Assembly: GCA_965226945.1 (NCBI GenBank)
Contig: OZ245717.1
Location: forward strand, 4,898,001 to 4,962,000
From: SYLG01 sp965226945
Lineage (GTDB): Bacteria; Planctomycetota; Planctomycetia; Gemmatales; Gemmataceae
DNA length: 64,000 nucleotides
Reading direction: 5' to 3'
Below the pieces are notes generated by a model, which was given only the letters and a program-made list of their open reading frames with translations, did no database searches and was not told the DNA's origin. How positions within the stretch are numbered: the stretch's first letter is position 1; each line of letters starts with the position of its first letter. Positions 36,931 to 45,408 of this stretch are shown piece after piece. The position numbers were made by a program, and so were the translations under genes.

Positions 36931-36958
36931 GCCGGAAAGGACCAAACGCCTTTCCGGC
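36931..36958 (-). terminator. Hairpin, distal terminator for the minus-strand gene at 37041
   Basis: gccggaaagg pairs perfectly with cctttccggc around accaaacg. Read on the minus strand it is followed by tttatctatct, moderately T-rich. Confidence 0.55.
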
Positions 36959-36970
36959 GGTGAAATGCCT

Positions 36971-37004
36971 GAACGGTTCTCATCGAAATCGACGAGAACC
37001 GTTC
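36971..37004 (-). terminator. Hairpin, proximal terminator for the minus-strand gene at 37041
   Basis: gaacggttctc pairs with gagaaccgttc (11 bp) and, past one mismatch, three more pairs close a 4-base loop. It lies about 36 bases beyond the stop codon. Confidence 0.6.
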
Positions 37005-37040
37005 CAGTTGATGCACCGAATTTCGGAAGAGGCGAAGGTT

Positions 37041-38519
37041 CTACGGCTCGACCGAGTTGGCCGGAAGAAGCAAGCCGCCGACGAGGCTAAGATCGCGCGC
37101 GCCCAGCTTTTCCACCATGCGCGGGGTCATGCTGAAGGTCATGATCGCTTGCTCGCCCGTGGCGGCTGCAATCAGGAAAAAGTGCTGCACGACATCGGCC
37201 CCATCCATCTGGCCCTGTGCCGCGATGCGGAAAATATACCGGCCTTCGGTGCCCGGGATTTCGTCGGCCAAGAGCTCCTTGTTGACCTCCCATCCGGGGG
37301 TCTTGTTCATGGCGGCCCGGAAATCCTCTGGGCTCATGTGCTTGCCCTTGGTCGCGGCGGTCCAGGGGGTGATGGTGCACTGGGCGATAAAATCGCCACG
37401 GTCGAGCAACCGCAACACCAGGTGATTGTCGGTCTCTGCCACAAGCTGCCACTCGCGTCCGTGCACCAGTTCGTAGCGCGCCTTGGCGTCGCGAAATTCC
37501 AGGGTTCGCAGTTGTTCGGGCACCCCGTCTTTTTCCTCGGGGAACTTTGCGATCGATTTGTCCGACAAGGGAGCGGGAATTTCCACTTTTTTCCGCTGGA
37601 CCTTCAAGTAACTTTCCAGTGTTCCCGAGGGATTCACCGGGCCCGGATCGCGTTCCTCGGTTTGTTTCCATTCCAGGTTCACGATCAGGTTCTGCTTCGT
37701 GTCGAAAATTCCCCGGGCTTCCACCGCGGCCTTGACCTGGGCTCCCAAATCGATGCCGGAGGCCTTGCCGCTCACGCTGAAATGGGCTTCTTCACCTTTG
37801 ATTTCGAGAAGTTTTCCGGAAAGGTCCTGCTCAACGAGGCCTTCGAAATGGCAAAGCAATTGCACGGTCGCATTGTGCAGCCGCCAGGTCTCGCCTGCGC
37901 GCACCTTCGTGCCGGGAACGATTCCCGAAAGGGCAAGCGTGTCGAACTGATCGGTGGTCAGCTCCTGTTCGGAACGAGTGAGCGGGCCTTCAGGGCAAAC
38001 GGTCCAAAGCTGTTCCTTGGTGCGTTGCACCAAAAAGAGGCGCCGGCTCGGCCTTAGCGAACGGATCGTTTTTTCAGCGCCTTCGAACACGACCGCTTCG
38101 GCCTTGTCATATTGCCGCGCCACGCGGGCAGGGCCGGTTGAGTGCGGTGTTTCCCCGACGGAGAGAAGCCGTTCGGTATAGTGGTGCTTTCCCTGGGCCT
38201 TGATGGCGATTTTGCGCAGCTCCTTGTCGGCCTGGATGCGCAGTTCGCCGGAGAGCTCCAGGGCCAGATCGACTTCGAAGGAGGTGCCGTTTTCCAGTTG
38301 CTCCTGCAGGATGACCGCATCGCCCTGGGCTTCCTTCTTCGAAGCGCCGTCTTGCGAAATCGCCAGCGATCCTAGCAACAAGGTCAGCGCCAAGCCGATA
38401 CCTGCGCCCAATGACCTTCGCCGAAAACTCACCAAGCTTACGGAAGTGTAACTCAACCCGGACGAGCTAAGACCCAGGCCTGACAACCAGGGAAAACGGG
38501 ACCGGTCTGGGGATCTCAT
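37041..38519 (-). CDS. Secreted or membrane-anchored protein of unknown function
   Basis: 492 residues, no recognised family. After a Ser/Arg-rich N-terminus, one hydrophobic segment (GAGIGLALTLLLGSLAIS, about residues 39-56) looks like a signal peptide or anchor; a GTG nearer this segment could be the real start. The mature part is beta-rich with repeated LxxxGxxR and charged strands (SGELRIQADKELRKIAIKAQ, GTKVRAGETWRLHNATV). Two parts can be guessed: an N-terminal half of barrel-like strands and a C-terminal region (about 330-480, including QCTITPWTAATKGKHMSPED and FRAAMNKTPGWEV) that may be a lipid-binding fold. Divergent from the LamG-phosphoesterase gene. Confidence 0.75.
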   Translation of the reverse strand: MRSPDRSRFPWLSGLGLSSSGLSYTSVSLVSFRRRSLGAGIGLALTLLLGSLAISQDGASKKEAQGDAVILQEQLENGTSFEVDLALELSGELRIQADKELRKIAIKAQGKHHYTERLLSVGETPHSTGPARVARQYDKAEAVVFEGAEKTIRSLRPSRRLFLVQRTKEQLWTVCPEGPLTRSEQELTTDQFDTLALSGIVPGTKVRAGETWRLHNATVQLLCHFEGLVEQDLSGKLLEIKGEEAHFSVSGKASGIDLGAQVKAAVEARGIFDTKQNLIVNLEWKQTEERDPGPVNPSGTLESYLKVQRKKVEIPAPLSDKSIAKFPEEKDGVPEQLRTLEFRDAKARYELVHGREWQLVAETDNHLVLRLLDRGDFIAQCTITPWTAATKGKHMSPEDFRAAMNKTPGWEVNKELLADEIPGTEGRYIFRIAAQGQMDGADVVQHFFLIAAATGEQAIMTFSMTPRMVEKLGARDLSLVGGLLLPANSVEP

Positions 38520-38676
38520 GATCCGGATTCTCCACGAAAAATAAGGGCTTGGGATCGATTTTCAGGCTTAACCAAAAACTCATTGGAAAATCAATCCCGT
38601 TTGCATGAAGATGACCCTGACTAGCGATCCTCCCTAGTTTCTAGCCGATTTGAAATTTCCATCCGGGGCCCAATCG

Positions 38677-40539
38677 ATGCGCCAAGCTCTATTCCTCACC
38701 GCGATCGCGGGATTTGTCGGCGTGGTTTATTGGACCCGTCCTGAAACACAAACCGATACTCCGTCGGCCCCATTGGCGCGCTGGGTGTTCGATCCGGCTC
38801 AGATTGCCGGCAATAAACTCAAGCCCGAAGTCGGACCGTGGGAATTGACCTTTTTGGCCGCTCCCCAACTAGAAAAAGGCGCGCTATCGGCCGCCTATTT
38901 TGGTGGCGGCCTCAGCGGTGCCGAACTCCATGGCCAAAAAGGAAAGCCGTCGCCTCCGGCTCCCTCGGGTGCTTTTTCGATACTGACCTGGGTGCGCATC
39001 GATGCGGGGGATCGCAAGGGGGGCATCGTCGGCCGCGTGGAAGACAATCGCTACGGATCCCAGGGGACGTACCTGGGCTATGATGAAACCCACTATCTGT
39101 TTGGTATTTCTCCCGGCGGACCGTCCGTGGGCGAGGGGCGCATTCAGGTGCTCAAATCGGCGCAGCCCTTTCCCAAGGGAACCTGGGCGCTCGTGGGGGC
39201 CACCTACGATGGCGCGGTTGCCCGGCTGTACGTAAACGGCGAGCTGTCGAATGAATCACGCGAATGCCGTGGGCCGGTCAACTGGTTCCGCACGGGCGGC
39301 TGGTCATTCGGACGCTTCCAGGACGAAGACGACCGCGTGCCGATGATCGGCGCGCTGCGTGAAGTGGAGCTTCACGAAAAAGCCCTCGACGCCGCCGAAA
39401 TGAAACGCCGATTCGAAGCCCATGCCGATTGGGCCAAGCTGACGGCGCCAAAAGAGAATGTCCATTTCGCGGTCGCTCCTTATCTGCAGTTTCCCGACAA
39501 CAACAGCTTCCGCGTTTGTCTGGAAACCTCGGCTCCAGTGGACGCGGTGGTCGAATACGGCGAGGAAGCACCGTTCAAGCAAAACGTTGCGTCGAGCGCG
39601 CCTGCGACCTTTCACGAACTGAAGGTGAGCGGTCTGGCCCCTGGAAAACAAGGCTATTACCGGGTGGTCTGCACCGCCTCCACCGGCGAGAAAATCGAAA
39701 CCCCGATTTTGCCCTGGCAGACCGCGCCCACCGAAGCGGTTCCTTTTTCGTTTGCCGTCATCGGAGACACCCAGGGCAATCCTCGCGCCACGGGCAAAGT
39801 GACCACGGAAATGCGGGCCATGCGCCCCAACTTCCTCTTGCACTTGGGCGATGTGGTCGATGAAGGCAAAAACAACCGGATGTGGATCGAGGATCTATTC
39901 CGCCCCTCGCAAGAGCTGTTCGGCGCGGTGCCCCTTTATCCCTCGATCGGTAATCACGAGAAAAACCATCCCAATTATTACAAATACTTCTCGTTGCCCG
40001 CGCCCGAATACCGCTACAAGTATTCCTGGGCCGACGCCGAGTTTTTCGTGATTGATTCCAACAAGAGCATGAGCCCCGGTTCGGAACAGTACGAATGGCT
40101 GGACCGGGAAATGGGCGCTTCCAAGGCGACCTGGAAGTTCTGCTACCACCACCATCCGGTCTACAGCGGCGACAGCAACGACTATGGCGATACCTTCGCG
40201 GGGAAAAAGTCGGCCCTGGGCGATCCGCGCTTACGGCCGCTGGCCCCCCTCTATGAAAAGCACAAGGTCGACATCGTCTTCAACGGGCACATTCACCTGT
40301 ACGAGCGCAGCCATCCGGTGCGTGCCGGCAAACTCGACGAAGCTAATGGCGTGGTTTATGTGACAAGCGGTGGCGGCGGCGGCGGCCTGGAGAACTTCAC
40401 CCAGTCTCCGGCCTGGTTCAAGGCTGCTTGCCGGGTCGACTATCACTCGACCTTTGTGGCGATCGCCAACCGCACCCTGGAACTCAAGGCCGTGGACAAG
40501 GACGGCATCGTGTTCGATATGTATCGGCGCGTCAAGTAA
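38677..40539 (+). CDS. LamG-domain metallophosphoesterase, purple acid phosphatase-like
   Basis: 620 residues from ATG 38677 (GGGG about 9 bases upstream; TTG 38650 in frame rejected). An N-terminal hydrophobic segment acts as a signal. About residues 30-250 form a concanavalin/LamG-like domain (GAFSILTWVRIDAGDRKGGI, LVGATYDGAVARLYVNGEL). Next comes a fibronectin-III-like domain of purple acid phosphatase type (APYLQFPDNNSFRVCLETSA), then a calcineurin-like phosphoesterase with metal motifs GDTQGN, HLGDVVDEG, SIGNHEKNH, CYHHHPVYSG and FNGHIHLYERS. Predicted to hydrolyse phosphate esters outside the cell, with the LamG domain binding carbohydrate; inference from fold. Single gene with its own terminator. 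Confidence 0.9.
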   Translation: MRQALFLTAIAGFVGVVYWTRPETQTDTPSAPLARWVFDPAQIAGNKLKPEVGPWELTFLAAPQLEKGALSAAYFGGGLSGAELHGQKGKPSPPAPSGAFSILTWVRIDAGDRKGGIVGRVEDNRYGSQGTYLGYDETHYLFGISPGGPSVGEGRIQVLKSAQPFPKGTWALVGATYDGAVARLYVNGELSNESRECRGPVNWFRTGGWSFGRFQDEDDRVPMIGALREVELHEKALDAAEMKRRFEAHADWAKLTAPKENVHFAVAPYLQFPDNNSFRVCLETSAPVDAVVEYGEEAPFKQNVASSAPATFHELKVSGLAPGKQGYYRVVCTASTGEKIETPILPWQTAPTEAVPFSFAVIGDTQGNPRATGKVTTEMRAMRPNFLLHLGDVVDEGKNNRMWIEDLFRPSQELFGAVPLYPSIGNHEKNHPNYYKYFSLPAPEYRYKYSWADAEFFVIDSNKSMSPGSEQYEWLDREMGASKATWKFCYHHHPVYSGDSNDYGDTFAGKKSALGDPRLRPLAPLYEKHKVDIVFNGHIHLYERSHPVRAGKLDEANGVVYVTSGGGGGGLENFTQSPAWFKAACRVDYHSTFVAIANRTLELKAVDKDGIVFDMYRRVK

Positions 40540-40561
40540 CGGAAGATCAAGCCTGAGAGAT

Positions 40562-40599
40562 CACAAACGCCCGCATCCTTAGGGATGCGGGCGTTTGTG
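40562..40599. terminator. Bidirectional hairpin terminator
   Basis: 17-bp perfect stem (40562-40578 with 40583-40599), TTAG loop, then gttttccgtttgttttctttct. It serves the plus-strand phosphoesterase and, in reverse, the minus-strand FadJ-like gene. Confidence 0.85.
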
Positions 40600-40637
40600 G
40601 TTTTCCGTTTGTTTTCTTTCTATTCTCTATCGATTCT

Positions 40638-42743
40638 CTATTGATTCGCGGGATTGGACGAGTCGCGGGATTGGGCGAGGGCGGCTTCGCTCGGGCGATA
40701 ACGGTTCGCGCCCGTGGACGCCGTTAATTTCTCCAGATTTTCGACGACGGTTTTCCAACCACTCATCCTGGCCCAGGCCAGCGGACCCGGCTTGTGCGCG
40801 GGCCAGCCGATTCCGACGACAAGCAAGCGATCGATCGTCGTTTCGTCCAGACCGGAGTCGATCTGAAATTGAGCGACAACCGAGGCGAGCCGCATCAGCA
40901 CGCGGTCGCGCCCCTGCCGTACCCGCGCCGAGGATCCAAGAGCCTGCCAGAGCGGATCGGGTCTTTCTGTTTCCCCTGAGGAACTCCATTGTTTTTTGAT
41001 CGCGTTGAGCGCGAGCGGATTGGGCACCCACCGGCCGAGCACCGTCATGCCGATGCCTCGCCGCTCTGGCCAGCCCGGGAATCCGGCTCCCAACACCGCT
41101 TCGGCCCACGGTTGCTCAACCTGACCGGGTTGCCGCGCCTTCCAGGCAAGTTCCATCCGTGCGGCGAGCGGCAGCCCTTGCAGATCCAGCAATTGCAAAG
41201 GGCCTGGACGCATTCCCATCTTGAACCAGTCGGCTTCGATCGCTTTCAGGGTCAGGCCGAGATTGGCCAGGTGGATGATTTCATCCCAAATCACCCAAAG
41301 GATCATCGGGGCCAGCAGTTCGCAGCCGGGCTTGATGTTCCGCACGACGGAGCCCAACCCAGCCAGCCATGCCGGACCCTGGGAAAAATCGCGCCCTTCG
41401 GGGGATTCGAGTAGGACCAGAAACGGCCGGTCGGGTAGTACGACAATACCCGCCCGTTGGCCGGGGGAGGCCATGCCGCTCTGGCGGGGCAGATTGAGGC
41501 AGAGCCGTTCTCCGCGGGAGGTAGCGCCCGCGGGTGGCTCAAGGGCATCGAGCACGGTCAGCGTGGCTTTGGCCGACTTGGTCCCATCGGGATCGGCTTC
41601 GATCATCGCCAACCGGGCAAGGCTCGATCGTTTGGGGAACGACTTCTTGAGTCCGAGCGTGATCTTTCCAAGAGTGTCGGGGTCTCTCTCTTGAATGAAG
41701 CCGATGCCTCCCTTGCGCGCATGCAAGGACAAAAGCCAGATTCCGGCATTGCCGTTTCCTTGCAAGGAAATCGAAGCAGGATTTGCCGGGGGCTTGATCG
41801 TACCCGATTCCTTCCAGCGTTGAAATTCGGCCTGAAAACCGACCAGGAATTTCGTGGCGGTGGATTTTGCCAGTTCAAGATTGGCGCGAGCTGCCGACTG
41901 CGCTTCGCCAGATGCCCAGGGCAGCGTCTTGGCAAGCGTGACCGCCAGGGTGGCGGCGTGGGCATCTTCCTTGGTACGAAGGGCGACCAGCCGGTCCATG
42001 CCGCGCGCAAGCATGGCCCGCCCCATGCCGGTACTTTCCCAGATGCGCTGGCGCCAGGTCCGCAAGGGAAGCTTGGGAGTCTTTGTTTCCCCCTGGGTTT
42101 TTCCCTGAGCGAGCGCCTTGCCCATGGTCAAAACGATGAGCCCCTTAAGGCTGGCTTCGTCAAGAGCCAGACCATCAAGGAGCCCCCAGGTTTTCGCCGC
42201 GGGCCCGCCGATCCAGGGGCCGCCGGCGGCAAGCAAGGAGGCTTTCTCCCAGCCGACCAAGCCCATCAGTCTGCCAATCATTCCGCCTTCGGGAATGAGG
42301 CCGCGCTCGTCGGTTAGAAAGCCAAATTGCAAGCGAGGTTGATCCAGGGCAATCCGGTAGTCGGCGGCGAGGGCCAATTCCAGGCCTTCTCCAAGGCAAG
42401 GCCCGTGGATGACGGCGATGACCGGGCAGGTCAGGTTGCGCAAGTGAACGAGGCATTCGCGAAAACGCTCATGCGCTTCGGTGTATTCGGTACTGCCCAG
42501 ATTCGCTTCCAGCCAGTCCGGCGCCCAGCCGGCCAAAAACCCGCGCTTGGAACCTTGAATGAGTAGGAGCGGAATGCGGCCGTGGCCCAAGGCATTGAAC
42601 TGATCGATTTTGCCAAGGGCCTGTGCGCATTCGGTCCATAATTGCGCAAGCGCGAAAGGTTTTCCCGCTCCGGGCGGATCCATTCTTAGCAAGGCCGCTC
42701 CCTGGGGATCGCGGTCCAGGGTCAGGTATTTTCCTTTGAACAT
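40638..42743 (-). CDS. Degenerate FadJ/FadB-like protein (enoyl-CoA hydratase + 3-hydroxyacyl-CoA dehydrogenase regions)
   Basis: 701 residues from ATG 42743, with GTGGA about 8 bases upstream. The N-terminal 230 residues resemble enoyl-CoA hydratase/isomerase, including IHGPCLGEGLELALAADYRI and LQFGFLTDERGLIPEGGMIG. The central part should be the NAD-binding 3-hydroxyacyl-CoA dehydrogenase domain, but the glycine motif is lost (LQGNGNAGIWLLSLHARKGG in place of GxGxxG) and the following NPA/SNTS-type motifs are not evident. The C-terminal blocks keep the family shape (EADWFKMGMRPGPLQLLDLQ, LLVVGIGWPAHKPGPLAWAR). It may be a structural or partner subunit without dehydrogenase activity, or a decaying gene. 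No thiolase gene is adjacent. Confidence 0.8.
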   Translation of the reverse strand: MFKGKYLTLDRDPQGAALLRMDPPGAGKPFALAQLWTECAQALGKIDQFNALGHGRIPLLLIQGSKRGFLAGWAPDWLEANLGSTEYTEAHERFRECLVHLRNLTCPVIAVIHGPCLGEGLELALAADYRIALDQPRLQFGFLTDERGLIPEGGMIGRLMGLVGWEKASLLAAGGPWIGGPAAKTWGLLDGLALDEASLKGLIVLTMGKALAQGKTQGETKTPKLPLRTWRQRIWESTGMGRAMLARGMDRLVALRTKEDAHAATLAVTLAKTLPWASGEAQSAARANLELAKSTATKFLVGFQAEFQRWKESGTIKPPANPASISLQGNGNAGIWLLSLHARKGGIGFIQERDPDTLGKITLGLKKSFPKRSSLARLAMIEADPDGTKSAKATLTVLDALEPPAGATSRGERLCLNLPRQSGMASPGQRAGIVVLPDRPFLVLLESPEGRDFSQGPAWLAGLGSVVRNIKPGCELLAPMILWVIWDEIIHLANLGLTLKAIEADWFKMGMRPGPLQLLDLQGLPLAARMELAWKARQPGQVEQPWAEAVLGAGFPGWPERRGIGMTVLGRWVPNPLALNAIKKQWSSSGETERPDPLWQALGSSARVRQGRDRVLMRLASVVAQFQIDSGLDETTIDRLLVVGIGWPAHKPGPLAWARMSGWKTVVENLEKLTASTGANRYRPSEAALAQSRDSSNPANQ

Positions 42744-42984
42744 CTTTGGTCCACTGTCCCCCGCTCCCCACCCGCGCAAATCCAGAGCCCTTATCCCGGG
42801 TTTAGCCAGAACCTGTGCCAAACGAGAAGTCGAGCCGGGGAATTCCTCTCCTTGGTTTTAGGTGAAAGGGATCGTGCAGGCTCATCGGCAGGCACGCCGC
42901 CGGGATATTTCCAATTTTTCCTACCTGGCTGGTGGAGTAAACTAGATTCTTTGAGTCCTCCTTAACCAAGAGCCTGGTTTCACG

Positions 42985-43884
42985 ATGGTTTTGACACAAT
43001 CGGCGGTGAGCGGTTTTCCGGTGACCCGCGGCAAAGTGCGCGATGTTTACGATCTGGGCGATCGAGTCCTGTTGGTGGCAACCGACCGCATCAGCGCCTT
43101 TGACTGGGTGTTGCCCAATCCGATTCCGGACAAAGGCAAAGTGCTGACGGGACTTACAGCCTTCTGGATGGCCCGGTTGGGGGTGGAGCATGGCCTGATT
43201 TCCACGCGGCTGGAAGACTGCCCCACGGCCTTCCAACAAATCGATCAAGATTTGCGAGGCCGGATTTGCCTGATGCACAAATACCCCGTGGTGCCGGTGG
43301 AATGCGTCGCACGTGGATATTTGGCCGGCTCGGCAGTGAAGGAGTATGGCCAGAGCCGCTCGATCTGCGGCGTTCCGCTGCCGCCGGGACTGGTCCAAGC
43401 GGACAAGCTTCCCGAAGTCGTCTTCACACCCGCGACCAAGGCGGCTTCCGGGCATGATGAAAACATCTCCTTTACCCAAGTTGTGGATCTTGTTGGAGCT
43501 CAGATCGCGAACCTCCTCAAGGACCGCACGCTTGAGATCTTTCAAAAAGGAGCGGATTTGGCGCAATCGCGCAATTTGTTACTCGCTGATACAAAACTCG
43601 AATTTGGCCTATGCGACGGCCGCGTGATTCTCGTGGATGAGGTTCTGACCCCCGATAGTTCGCGCTATTGGGAAAGTTCTTCCTGGGTGCGCGGCAGTTC
43701 GCCTCCGTCGTTCGATAAACAATTTGTGCGCGACTGGCTGGAAACCACCGGGTGGGACAAGAATTCGCCGCCTCCAGCGCTGCCCGACGACGTGATCGCC
43801 CAGACGCGCAATCGTTACATCGAAGCATTCGAAAGAGTGACCAAAACCAAATTCGATTCCAGCGTGTCACATTGGGATTTTTAG
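42985..43884 (+). CDS. purC: SAICAR synthase (phosphoribosylaminoimidazole-succinocarboxamide synthase)
   Basis: A 299-residue enzyme of de novo purine synthesis: joins aspartate to CAIR using ATP. Conserved parts: TRGKVRDVYDLGDRVLLVAT (nucleotide-binding N-lobe), DRISAFDWVLPNPIPDKGKV, VPVECVARGYLAGSA (signature 1), DENISFTQVVDL, RNLLLADTKLEFGL (signature 2) and VDEVLTPDSSRYW. Length and the extended C-terminus (DWLETTGWDKNSPPPALPDD) fit the Ade1-like long form. Divergent from the FadJ-like gene; a short one-TM protein gene follows. Confidence 0.96.
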   Translation: MVLTQSAVSGFPVTRGKVRDVYDLGDRVLLVATDRISAFDWVLPNPIPDKGKVLTGLTAFWMARLGVEHGLISTRLEDCPTAFQQIDQDLRGRICLMHKYPVVPVECVARGYLAGSAVKEYGQSRSICGVPLPPGLVQADKLPEVVFTPATKAASGHDENISFTQVVDLVGAQIANLLKDRTLEIFQKGADLAQSRNLLLADTKLEFGLCDGRVILVDEVLTPDSSRYWESSSWVRGSSPPSFDKQFVRDWLETTGWDKNSPPPALPDDVIAQTRNRYIEAFERVTKTKFDSSVSHWDF

Positions 43885-43950
43885 TTTTCGCCGGAAATGA
43901 TGCATGGTAATTATGAGAAGAGATGGGATGCGGGCCCCAAGGAGCCACGG

Positions 43951-44472
43951 ATGACCGACGCCACGGACAAAACGCCTCCGGTGCCGCCGGTACAGGAAGG
44001 TTCCGAGCTGCAACCTCTTTCGGTTCATGACGGAAGTAATGGCGACATCGAGCTTTTCGACGATCTTTCACAAAAATCTGAAAAATTATTGAGATATCCA
44101 AACTCCCCCATTCCGGGTGCTGATATAGGCCCGGGCGCCGACGCAATTGCCCAAACCCCTGAAAATGAAGGCGTTTACCAGCCAGGCCTCCGCGCGGAAC
44201 CGCCACCCACCGCACTCGAAATTCCTCAGGCGATTGCGCCGCAGTCTGTCTTGCCCGAAACGGTGGGAGAAGCGATTCCCCTGGTGGAACCGGTCCGCGG
44301 CCGAAGACCTGCTCCCTCCCCCTATGGCCCGCTGCTCATTTTCTTCCTGATTTCATTTTCGATATGCTCGGCGGGATTGAATGTTTATCTTTTTTGGCAG
44401 GCAAGAAATCTGGCCGCGGAGCTTGAGAAGCGCCCACCCGCGCCAAGGCTGCCAGCGTGGCAAAAAAGATGA
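43951..44472 (+). CDS. Small protein with one C-terminal transmembrane helix
   Basis: 173 residues, family not recognised. ATG 43951 has AAGGAG 8 bases upstream. The first 120 residues are Pro/Glu/Ala-rich and probably disordered, then a helix YGPLLIFFLISFSICSAGLN (about residues 128-147) and a basic end. This looks like a tail-anchored protein with a cytoplasmic disordered arm. It is 66 bases after purC and could be in the same transcript. Confidence 0.65.
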   Translation: MTDATDKTPPVPPVQEGSELQPLSVHDGSNGDIELFDDLSQKSEKLLRYPNSPIPGADIGPGADAIAQTPENEGVYQPGLRAEPPPTALEIPQAIAPQSVLPETVGEAIPLVEPVRGRRPAPSPYGPLLIFFLISFSICSAGLNVYLFWQARNLAAELEKRPPAPRLPAWQKR

Positions 44473-44779
44473 GAGATCGCCACAAGTTCGGAAAGCCATT
44501 AAAAAGAGTGAATTAATCTAAAATGCCAAAATGGGCTTGTCGATCAATTCCGATCCCTGTAGGTTTGGATCAAGATGAGGGTTGATGGGCGATGCTATTT
44601 TTTTTGCCCGGACCGAGTTTCCATCCGGATTGAGTTACCCGCCCCGGGCCAACTTCCGGAAGGTGTGGACTTAAGATGGTCGATTCGGCGAGTGGCGGTC
44701 GCTTCCCGGAAAGGCCTGGTTCTCAAGGAGAGGAGAATGGGGGCGCTCCGCAAGGAATTGCCAACCCCCAATTCGCAAG
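44473..44779. other. Gap before the Rrf2-family gene
   Basis: Apart from the candidate overlapping ORF at 44737-44892 and an inverted repeat next to the rrf2-family start, nothing is recognised. AT-rich patch near 44500-44525 could hold a promoter. Confidence 0.5.
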
Positions 44780-44892
44780 ATGAAAATCACCCGAGCTTCC
44801 AGTTATGCTTTGCACGCCCTGGCCCACATGGCGCAACAGAAACCCGACAAGGAAGGAAAATACTCGGTTCTTCCCTCCCACAAAATCGCTGA
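44737..44892 (+). CDS. Candidate 51-residue ORF with strong Shine-Dalgarno, overlapping the rrf2-family start
   Basis: AAGGAGAGGAGA precedes ATG 44737 with ideal spacing, far better than the signal before the rrf2-family ATG at 44780. The ORF reads MGALRKELPTPNSQDENH… out of frame with that gene and stops inside it at 44892. No homology recognised. It may be a translated leader that affects regulator synthesis, or chance. Confidence 0.3.
   Translation: MGALRKELPTPNSQDENHPSFQLCFARPGPHGATETRQGRKILGSSLPQNR
44755..44774. promoter_or_regulatory. Inverted repeat just before the rrf2-family start
   Basis: gaattg and caattc are separated by 8 bases and end 5 bases before ATG 44780. Could be an RNA hairpin near the start codon or part of an operator; weak evidence. 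Confidence 0.3.
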
Positions 44893-45196
44893 AGCTCGCG
44901 GTGTTCCCGAGCGCTTCCTTTTGAAGGTTCTCAAGCCGCTGGTCACCACCGGCATTCTCGATTCGATCAAGGGACCCAGCGGCGGCTACAAGCTCAAGAA
45001 GGCGCCCAAGGAAATCACCGTCCTGGAAATCATCGAAGCCGTCGACGGACCCATCCGCCCCCAAGGATCGTCCAACGACTCCGGTAACTCCACCGCCATC
45101 AACTCCCGCCTCGACAAACTGTCCAAGGACACTGCCGAACTCATGCGCGCCCACATGCGTAAAGTCAGCCTCGCCGAAATCGCCGGCAAAAAGTAA
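44780..45196 (+). CDS. Rrf2-family transcriptional regulator without cluster cysteines
   Basis: A 138-residue winged-helix regulator. It begins MKITRASSYALHALAHMAQQ, the usual Rrf2 start, and has the recognition region IAEARGVPERFLLKVLKPLV and wing GPSGGYKLKKAPKEITVLEI. Rrf2 proteins such as IscR, NsrR and RirA sense through an Fe-S cluster held by three cysteines; the whole protein here contains no cysteine, so direct cluster sensing is excluded. The cysteine position is replaced by PQGSSNDSGNST. It may act as a simple repressor or sense a small molecule. It probably controls itself or neighbours; targets unknown. Confidence 0.9.
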   Translation: MKITRASSYALHALAHMAQQKPDKEGKYSVLPSHKIAEARGVPERFLLKVLKPLVTTGILDSIKGPSGGYKLKKAPKEITVLEIIEAVDGPIRPQGSSNDSGNSTAINSRLDKLSKDTAELMRAHMRKVSLAEIAGKK

Positions 45197-45217
45197 CCTG
45201 GGCATTTTTTCGGGGCC

Positions 45218-45330
45218 GGTTGCTGATCAAGGCCCTGGGGCTTTTAGACAGGTTGCTGGATGAAGGCCGCGGTGCTTTCAGACTGGTTGCTGATGAAGGC
45301 AGCGTGCTTTCAGACGACTTGCTGATGAAA
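45218..45330 (+). repeat. Degenerate 32-34-base tandem repeat, about 3.5 copies
   Basis: Copies begin near 45218, 45251, 45285 and 45317 with core ggttgctgatgaaggc and gtgctttcagac. Successive copies carry small indels. The repeats lie in the 3' untranslated part of the rrf2-family transcript before the terminator. Confidence 0.8.
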
Positions 45331-45366
45331 GCTCCGATTGCCGACTAGAATGTGTTTTGGAGCGTA

Positions 45367-45408
45367 CCTGGAACCGAGCCTTGATGGCCGGTTCCAGGAT
45401 TTTTCTTT
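45367..45408 (+). terminator. Intrinsic terminator for the rrf2-family transcript
   Basis: cctggaaccg pairs with cggttccagg, with an inner gcc/ggc extension past one bulge, followed by atttttctttt. Confidence 0.85.

Noticed and set aside
36960..38057. 365-codon plus-strand frame opposite the secreted unknown at 37041-38519
   Set aside because: The minus-strand frame has a membrane/signal segment and normal composition, and the paired hairpins at 36931-37004 fit a minus-strand gene end.
45218..45330. Possible small CRISPR array
   Set aside because: Repeats are head-to-tail without spacers, degenerate, and no cas genes are near.
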